This document shows positions 56,452 to 64,000 of a DNA stretch of 64,000 bases, piece by piece. How positions within the stretch are numbered: the first letter of the stretch is position 1; every line of letters begins with the position of its first letter. A model generated the notes under the pieces. The model ran no database searches. It was not told the DNA's origin and was given only the letters and a program-made list of their open reading frames with translations. Position numbers and translations under genes: made by a program. The stretch lies in the NCBI GenBank assembly GCA_026873275.1, contig JANTUC010000002.1, positions 1,550,001 through 1,614,000 on the forward strand, given 5' to 3'. The stretch comes from Pseudopithomyces maydicus (lineage: Eukaryota; Ascomycota; Dothideomycetes; Pleosporales; Didymosphaeriaceae).

Positions 56452-59399
56452 CTATCTGAGCGGCAACTCCTCAAATACCTTTTTGAAGATCTTCTTACTA
56501 TTGTACAAGTTTACCAACCTCAACCTCTCGTTATCCAAATGCGCGCTATCACTGGCTTGTCCACACGGCAACTGCGCTGCAGGTGCCCCGAACTCCTTCT
56601 CAAGAAACCTGATGCTGGGAATGCTGCCTCCCTCACGGATGTACAGCGGTTTCTGTGCGACTCCGGGCGTGCCCGGTTCCTCGGCTTCGCCGGAGCCGTT
56701 CGCCAACGTGTTGGACGTTGTAGGCCTTGGACGCTCCTCGGTATTTGAAATAGGATTGGGCTGGAAGTAGTCGAGGTTGTGCTTCAGTGCATTGATGGAG
56801 CTGCGGCGTCGTCCAAGAGTGGGCCCCCACACGGACATGATGGCGCTTTCAAGAGTTTGGAAAATGGGCGACGTAAAGTCACCAAGCCAGGGCTCAGCTT
56901 GATGGTCAATGGTCACGGTTAGAGCATTTTTGGAGGAGAGATGGGCGAAAGAGGAGTGGAGGAATTCTTCAAGGGAGCGAGCCACCTCAGAAGCTTCTTG
57001 ATTGGGAACGAGACGGATGGAGAGCGATGCCTTGGCAAGTCGAGGTATGATGGTGGAGTTGTCTGGGCCAGAGGTTTGGAATCGGTGGATGGTGAGTGAG
57101 GCCTCGCGCCATCTGCGCATAAGCGATAGAGCCAGCTCCTCGGGATCACCCAGGTCGGGATTACCCCTGAGAAGTGTCGCGGTAATTTCCCCGTACAATT
57201 TCTCTTCGTCTGGAGCGAGGGGTAGAATCGGGTCGTAAAAGCCGGGAATCTCAACCTTGCCGTGCGGACCTGTCAGCTTCGAAAGCAACATGACCAGGTC
57301 TTTGAGTGGCTCGTCGAGCAAAGCACTACCATCGACACCACTATGGAGATCGGGATGCTTGCTTTCGATCTGGACGGTGGCGTGAATGACGCCTCGCAGC
57401 CCATAGGTCAGACAGGGTACGTGGTCGTCCAGCCAGTAGCTGTTTGCCAGCAAGACATAGTCCACATCACCGATCAGGTCTTTTTTCGCTTGGACAGCCT
57501 GCGCAAAACCGCGCGAGCCGCTCTCTTCCTCGCCTTCGATCAAGAAAATGATGTCAGATCCAAGATTTTGCTCATTGGCTAACTCATGAGCCGCGTAGAT
57601 TGCAGCCATGATCGGTCCCTTGTTGTCGGAGACGCCACGACCATACAAATACCCGCCCTCACCAGTCAATGTAAAGGGATCATGCTTCCATTTCCCCTGT
57701 TCATTTTCTGCAGCAATGACGTCGTAATGTCCATAGAAGAGAATTTTCTTTCTGGTCGCGGACGAGGTAGGATTACCCCTGAATTTTGCGAAAACGATGG
57801 GATTATAAGGTTCAGTAGTGTTGAGCATCTCTGTTACTGCACCGAAATTGTGGAAAACGGAACGGAGATACGATGCGCCACGCCTGCAGTCTGCACGGTA
57901 CTTTGGCAGCGAAGACACGGTTTTGAACGAGACAAACTGGTTCAGTGATTCGACCATGAGATCTGCGTGTTATTTCAGCGATTTTGGCCACATCTGAAAT
58001 CAGCGCAGAACCTACCATTGTTGCTCCGCTGGTTCTCGGTCTCGCGGCCTGCGCAATCGGCAATCTCCCAAATGACGATAGTATTGTCATTGCCGCCCGT
58101 CACAAAAGTAGGTTTGTGATTATAGGTCGTAAACCTCGATGCCAGCACAAGTCCGTCATGCGCTTTGAATGTCGAAACCGTCTCGTAATGCTGGTTGTAT
58201 TTCTATCGCCGTTAGCCTTGATAGAATGATATATCAGCGGCGCACTAACTTGTACAAGCCCAGATACACCACCTGCAAAGAGATGATCCCCTCCCAGACT
58301 CAAAGTGAGGACGTCACTCGTCGCAGCTTTTAGACTTCTGACGAGCTGCCTTGTTTCCAGATCCCAGACATTGACCTCGCCATCAAAGCGACCGCTGTAG
58401 AGGAAAGAATCCTCACGGGCGATGGAGAGGATGGACTCTCCTTCCTCTCTGCCGTCTTCCAGGGTGTAAAGGCTTGTGATGGCTCCTCCGTTGTTCCCAT
58501 CCATCTTCCACAAAACGATGCGGCCGTCTCCGCCACCCGACACAAGCACCTCCTCGTCGGGATCCTCACGGAGGATGGCTTTACCCAAGAGCATGCAATT
58601 GACGTATCCATAGTGTGCAAATTGGTGCACGTCCTGCCTGTCAATCTCCAGATATTGCCCTCCCACTGCATCCCTCAAGCTCACGTCGGCGCCCTGGGGT
58701 CTGGGGGTCGAGACTCCACCAGGTCCGGTCGAATCGAAGAAACGGTTCTTGCGCTCGGAAGGATGCGAGGCGGGGTTGGGTCGTGGACGCAGGTCTTTTT
58801 GCTTCAGGTCGTACCACTATGCTGGTCAGAGAGGTTAGGTTTCTGGAGAGAGGAGGAGGTTTCCGGTACCTGTATACTAGTGTTCTGCGCTCCGAGATAG
58901 AGCGTCTTATGGTAGGAGGAGTAGGCGACGCAAAAGATGTCGCCCGCATCGTAGGGGGACCACAGGGCATACAGGCGGCTGAAGCCTGAGGTGCACCAGA
59001 CCTGGAGAGTCAGCCCCAGGAGGCAACACGTTGGGGAGGTTCTTTCTCACGTTGACGATAGGGTCTGTGGCGCTCGAAAAGAGCAAAGACTGGTCTTGAG
59101 ACAGGGTCAAGCTGAGCACGCTTCCGCGGTGCGCCTCGATGGTCCTGCGGCGCTCGTACGTGTCAAGACTGTATACCTGCCCCGTTCAGCCTAGGCTCCA
59201 AACGCAGACGATGGCGACATACCAAGATCTCTCCACCCTGGGTGCCTGCGAAGATGGATTCGGAAGAAACGGCGAGGGCGAGGATGGACTTGTCGTGCTT
59301 CATGCGATGCACCAGCTTGGGGGTGCGGCCAGGCGCCGGGCCAGGCTTCGCGTGGCGGTTCGTGTCCATGGCGGCGTCATGTTGAGGGAGCTCTGCCAT
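56452..59399 (-). CDS. dug2: DUG2-type WD40/M20 peptidase (glutathione degradosome component)
   Basis: Cytosolic protein of 895 residues; with a Dug3-type amidotransferase the yeast homologue cleaves gamma-glutamyl bonds of glutathione. Minus-strand exons 59223-59399, 59051-59176, 58870-59001, 58250-58816, 58016-58190 and 56452-57962 total whole codons with no frame break. The N-terminal half holds WD repeats (LFAGTQGGEIL-like start, SLLFSSATDPIVNVW, VSGGGDGRIVLW, SGRFDGEVNVWD, VTGGNDNTIVIWE). The M20 metallopeptidase domain from about residue 393 carries the metal ligands: His/Asp in LFYGHYDV, Asp in GVSDNKGP, Glu-Glu in IEGEEESGS. The dimerisation segment DLHSGVDG is also present. The C-terminus LYNSKKIFKKVFEELPLR is typical. 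The start at 59399 is chosen over 59417. Confidence 0.92.
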
Positions 59400-61972
59400 C
59401 AATGGGTTAGTCTGCATGCGTGCCAGAACATCAGATCACAGCCGTCCGGAGTGGTTGTGAGAAATGACATCGTTGTGCGCCGCACCCTGGAGCCCCGCTA
59501 GCGCTGCGCGTTTCGGCCCGCAGTGGGGGTCTCTAGGGAGAGGGAGGAGGGAGGTACCGCTGGCTGTTCTCTTCACGATGGCCAGCCAGCCAGCCAGCCA
59601 GCCAGCCAGCTGTCCAGCCAACTAACCCGGATCCCCATCCCTACATCGAGCTGCCTAGTCTGGGGCGTCCAAATCGCCGGGACCAGAACAATCCCCATGG
59701 CCCCGTCCTCGTTGCAAATGGCTCGGATGTCACTCACGACTGACGTACCTGGCACCGATGGCCCCCTCACAACGCCGGAGAGTATCTCCTGCGACGTTAT
59801 CGAATTCGAGAAGGGACACATGTTTCTGCTCGATCCGCTGCACGCTGACAAAAGATGGACGGGAAGACAGAACGCCGCACTCGTGCCATTGACCTCGACG
59901 TGTGTGATTAGGCCGTGTTCGAGATGCTGCGGGCGTGCATCATCAACCTCGTCGCCATGATCCAAGGCCGAGTGTGAGGAAGAAGGAAATGTCGTCTGAG
60001 GTCTGGACGCTGCTGTCTCGTGCACGTCTTCCGAATGCGCCCCCTGCTGTAGCCCAACCATGACACTCACCGCTCCGGATCAACCTGGTCGTCCAAACTT
60101 TACAATGGCGAGCTTGCGGCTTCGGGTGGCGCAATTCACTGCTGAAACGTCGACGCGGATATGAAGCTGTCCTGCCCTGTGCAGTAGGAATCGGCTCTTT
60201 AACCATCATGTTCATATTCACTTGTGTCTATGCCCTACGTGCTGCTTGTCTCGCAGACGGCACGCTGCACGCCTATCGCTGAGACAAACCGTGACTGGTG
60301 CTGCCACTCGAGACTTTCCATGAGTGTTTCTTTACCTATTCAAGCAGAAGTGGGTCTCGCCTGCTTCCATATCCACTCGAAGGAGGATATGGGGAAACGA
60401 CGTGTCCCTGGAGTGACGCTCTCTATGGCCATGCCTTTTGCATGGTGAGGTGGTCAAGTGTCACGACCATGTCATCAATTTCCATCATTCAGGTCGCACG
60501 ATTCGCAAGTGATTTATATTCAAGGGAACCCCTTCACAGCCTCTCCCACCTCCGTCATGCCACAGTTCGATGCGGCTCGCCGGAAGAAAGCTCGCGCCTG
60601 CAGCTTATCGTGCATGGTGCGCTGCAGCTTGTCTGCTGCATATTTGTGATCATCTCTGCATCCCTTATCCCGAAAGCGTTCCGATTGCTTGCATTCAGCA
60701 AGCATATGCTCGTTGAGCAATACGTCGAGGGCTATGTGGCACAAGTCATTCTTCTGACACCCGACGACCGTCCCGCGGAACACAGGCCGAGTCCACTGAG
60801 CGATGGGAAGCAGAAGCAACGACTGAGCGAGCCAGCAGGAGCCTCGCAAAACGTATGTCATGTGCTCCCCACAAATCCAGGATGAATCCATGCCCATGTG
60901 GATTGGAACTCAGCTCTACAGTACATACCTACTTTGCACGCGCAGCTGCTCATGCAGGTTGCCACCAAGGACCTGACCCGCCATCTCCATGCCCCCCTCC
61001 CCTCCCCCCGCAAAAAAAAAACCGTCGCTGCGGTCGTGCAACAGATCTGGACCCGTCCTTGATGACGACGCCTGCGCCACAGCTGTGGCGCAGATGGCGG
61101 CGGTGGTGGTGGGGAGGTTTTTTGGTAGCCGGATCCCTACCTGGCGAAGATCACGACGGCGGGGAGCATGGCGGGCCACTGGCGGCGACTGGCGGTGACT
61201 TGTAGCGGTACTTTGGGCAGCAATCCGCATCTTCTCGCATCTTCTCGCATGCGGGCGCGTTGCGTCTGCACGGCATCTAGATGCCGCCCCGGCCGTCGCC
61301 CATGCATCGGATCACAGGCAGTCCACCATTCCCACAGGCGACACGTTCCCAGGTGAGGCCGCAATAAAGACAGGCGGAGCCAGGCAAAGGGCCGCGCCAA
61401 TGGCGAGTCCCGCAGGCCCAGGAAATGCACGGCGATACGCTGGCCGCATACATGGCCGCTAACACTAGCGAAGTGTGCCATGTCGAGTGACAACGCGACA
61501 CGCCTGCCAACCTGTCTCTTCCCTCTTCCGCCGCCTCATCCATGGCGTCCGTGAACGCCAGCGCAGGCCGCCGCAGTGTCATTACGCAGCGTTAACCGAC
61601 GCGCTTTCCAGCGCCTGCACGAGTCCACCCAGGCCCGCGAACCCCGAGCCCGCGGCCGTCTACCGTCGACTGTCCACCGTCTGAACCCTGGACCGTGGGC
61701 ATGACTGGTTCGAGCTCTTCTCCAGCCGCCTCATTCATACAAGTCCTGCCAGCACTCGACCTGCTTACTCCGACTTCTTATTTGGGGACCCCGGCACGGG
61801 TGTCTCAGGGAAGTGGATAAAGCGTGGTGGAGCTCCCGACGTGCGGCGTCCGAGCATTGATACTTTTTGACCGCCTTCTACTTGTCGACCGACTATTACC
61901 TGCCCTGCGGCCTCCACTGCTGAACGTTGCACTGCACACCACACGCCCTCGCCTCCCTCCAATCTCGTCGCC
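59400..61972. other. Intergenic, 2.6 kb
   Basis: Divergent upstream regions of DUG2 and the gene at 61973. Frames here (for example 60298-60885 plus and 60520-60897 minus) oppose each other and show no domain. C runs and an A9 tract occur at 60990-61020. Confidence 0.45.
59578..59611. repeat. GCCA microsatellite
   Basis: Eight tandem GCCA units. Confidence 0.9.
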
Positions 61973-63390
61973 ATGGGTGTCGGCGAGACCATCACCGTCA
62001 TCAACCGCTCAGGGAAGGTCGTCAGTAGTGTACGTGGTCCCTGTCTTGGCTTCTAGCCCCCTCCTCCCCCGCGTCCCCACTGACCGCCTGAGCAGTCCAA
62101 ACACATCATCAACGTTTTCAAAGAGGCCAAATCCGCCTACCGCGAGCGCAAGGCCGAGATCCAGGCCGAGCGCAGTGCTGCGCTGCAAGAGAAGAAGCTC
62201 CGCGATGGCGTCAAATCCATCCGTTTAGATGACGATGCCCGGTCGCATGCGTCCTCGCACCGCTCCAAGCACTCCAAGGCCAACACCCACCGCTCCAAAT
62301 CGCACAGGGCCCCTCAGTCCCGGCCCCTCTCGAGCGCGGCTACACCGACTCTTTCTACGCCAACGACGACTCCTCACCGCGTCGCAGCCGGCATCGCTTC
62401 GAAGATGACTTGGCGGGTGAGGGCGAGGAAGGCCACATCAAGGAGCTTGTCCGACGCCACACCGAAGCTGTCATTCCCGTGAAGCGCGCCGATTCTACGC
62501 GACGAAAGTCCAACTCTGGCATCGACATGGACTTGTGTTACGGAGACGTACCACCGCCGCTACCCGACAAGCGCTACGAGGAGGTCGAGCTGCGCGAGAA
62601 GGCCTCGAAGATCACCATGCTTCTAGATGAGGCGAACTGTCTCCAGTACTCCGTGACCACCATGGTCGAAAACCTCCAAAAGAACCCCGATGCCCTCGCC
62701 GCCGTCGCCCTCACCCTCGGCGAAATCAGCACCATGCTGCGCAAAATGGGCCCCAGTGTCCTACCCGTCCTCGCGAAGAGTTTCCCTGCCGTCGTCGCCC
62801 TCCTCGTAAGCCCCCAGTTCATGATCGCAGGCGGCGTCGCCGTCGGTGTCACCATCGTTGCGCTCGGTGGCTACAAAATCGTGAAGAAGCTGCAAGCGCA
62901 AAAAGACGAGCAAGGCGGGCCCATGGCGATTCCCATGGCTGCTGGTGAAGGCATTGGTAACGGGGGTCCTGTTGAGGAACCACTCATGCTTGAAGAGCTG
63001 GAGCCCCCAGAGCTGAGTCGCATCGAGGTGTGGCGGCGCGGTATTGCGGACGTGGAGGCCGAGAGCGCGGGTACCTCGGTTGATGGCGAGTTCATCACTC
63101 CAGGCGCGACGAGGACGCTAGTCGCCGAGGGCGTGCTGGACGAGGACGATATCAAGAGCAGGCGGAGTGCGCGGTCGAAGCGTGACGGCGAGCATCGTTC
63201 CAGCAAAAGCCACCGCGCAAAATCGACATACAGCGAGAAGACGACGCATAGCGAGAAGACGACGCGGTCTAGTAAGACGGCGAAGTCAAGTGCAAGCTCG
63301 ACCACATCGAGGAGCAAGACGGTAAAGGAGAAAAGCAAGAAGAAGGAGCCGTCTGGATTGAAGATGCTCTTCCGGTCGCATTCTTCGTAG
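61973..63390 (+). CDS. Conserved fungal protein with central membrane segment, frame broken
   Basis: Exon 1 (61973-62029) encodes MGVGETITVINRSGKVVSS; exon 2 (62096-63390) continues SKHIINVFKEAKSAYRERKA. I recognise a fungus-only family without a known role: a charged helical start, a Ser/His/Arg-rich linker, then ERGYTDSFYANDDSSPRRS and LVRRHTEAVIPVKRAD. A helical block (LLDEANCLQYSVTTMVENLQ) and a Gly/Ala hydrophobic hairpin (FMIAGGVAVGVTIVALGGYK) follow, and a long Lys/Ser-rich tail with SEKTTHSEKTT repeats. The linker breaks frame between KSHRAPQ and ERGYTD near 62307-62327, where GGGCCCC and CCCC tracts lie. One added base gives 450 residues. The conserved downstream part cannot be reached otherwise, and no intron explains the shift. 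Confidence 0.78.
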
Positions 63391-64000
63391 ACGCTCTCGT
63401 TTTCCCTCATCATTGTGTCTTTTGACTTTTTGATCTTTTTTTGCGAAGGCGTTGCCCAGGCGTTTTCATAGCGTTGCATTTTTCCCGTCTTGTCTGCCTG
63501 ATTTTTGTTTGCTCTGTTTGTTTGCTTCGATGTCATACACACCACATACCACTAGACCGACACCCTTGGCTGTCGTGCTCAACTCACTTGTATCTATCTA
63601 CATTTCTTTTTGGCGAAAAACGGCGTTTTGGCCAGTAGGTTGGGACGGTTAATGTTGATATGAAGACGACGATGTTTCTGGAAGGAGGTTGAGGAGAGTG
63701 GACGAGATGAGCACGGGTGGTGCGCTGGATACACACCAATATGATATACGTTAAGGAGTATGACATTTGTTCAATTTCTCAGTGAATGTGTGCTGGGATG
63801 TAGAAGGCGACACGAGTGGTTTTGCCTGATACTGTAACACGTAGAGAACGAGCAGGTCACTCATTGGTATTTATATCAGAAACATAACAAAAGCGCAGCA
63901 GCGTGACTGATCATACTGGTAGTAAAGGAAAAGCGACCTCCCTTAAATATCGTACTGGGCGCGTGCGGGAACTGTTGAGTAGGTTTGTGGAGCCTATCAT
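63391..64000. other. Intergenic, 3' flank
   Basis: Nothing recognisable up to the window edge. Confidence 0.5.

Noticed and set aside
60298..60897. Opposed frames of 195 (plus) and 125 (minus) codons; the minus one contains several Cys and was considered as a CHCH-type protein
   Set aside because: Cysteine spacing does not fit CX9C or CX3C, and neither frame shows a domain.

Overview
The window is nuclear DNA from a filamentous ascomycete, probably a dothideomycete. It has short GT-AG introns with CTRAY-like branch sites, Zn2Cys6 regulators, an HP1 protein, CCT5, a DUG2-type WD40/M20 peptidase, a GATA_AreA/DUF3295 protein and several fungus-only families. All gene models were assembled by eye. 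For every intact model the exon lengths add up to a whole number of codons.

Layout. 0-11.6 kb is a gene-dense core: a partial GH2 beta-mannosidase divergent from a sugar transporter, a short-chain dehydrogenase, a 47-residue single-pass membrane peptide, HP1 and CCT5 sharing a divergent promoter, and tRNA-Asn. 11.6-30.2 kb holds only one convincing gene (GATA_AreA/DUF3295, 19.9-21.7 kb), flanked by two stretches of more than 8 kb with microsatellites but no recognisable gene. 30-44 kb has a Dal5-like permease, a RING protein, two Zn2Cys6 factors, a small hydrophilic two-exon gene, a secreted CE1 esterase and a small mitochondrial-type protein. 46-56 kb looks accessory: an intracellular trypsin-like protease joined to a WW domain and apparently a G/Y/Q-rich tail, a tail-anchored fungal protein, an F-box/ankyrin protein and two lineage-type proteins. 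56-64 kb holds DUG2 and a conserved membrane-segment protein.

The strongest overall signal is a set of single-base reading-frame breaks. Nine breaks in eight conserved genes each lack exactly one base. Seven of them fall at a run of exactly five G or C where the protein requires six. This points first to homopolymer undercalling in the assembly. Some runs of six to eight G/C are intact elsewhere, so real mutation or slippage-based recoding remains possible. The most novel gene content is the protease-WW-G/Y/Q gene and its neighbours at 46-56 kb.
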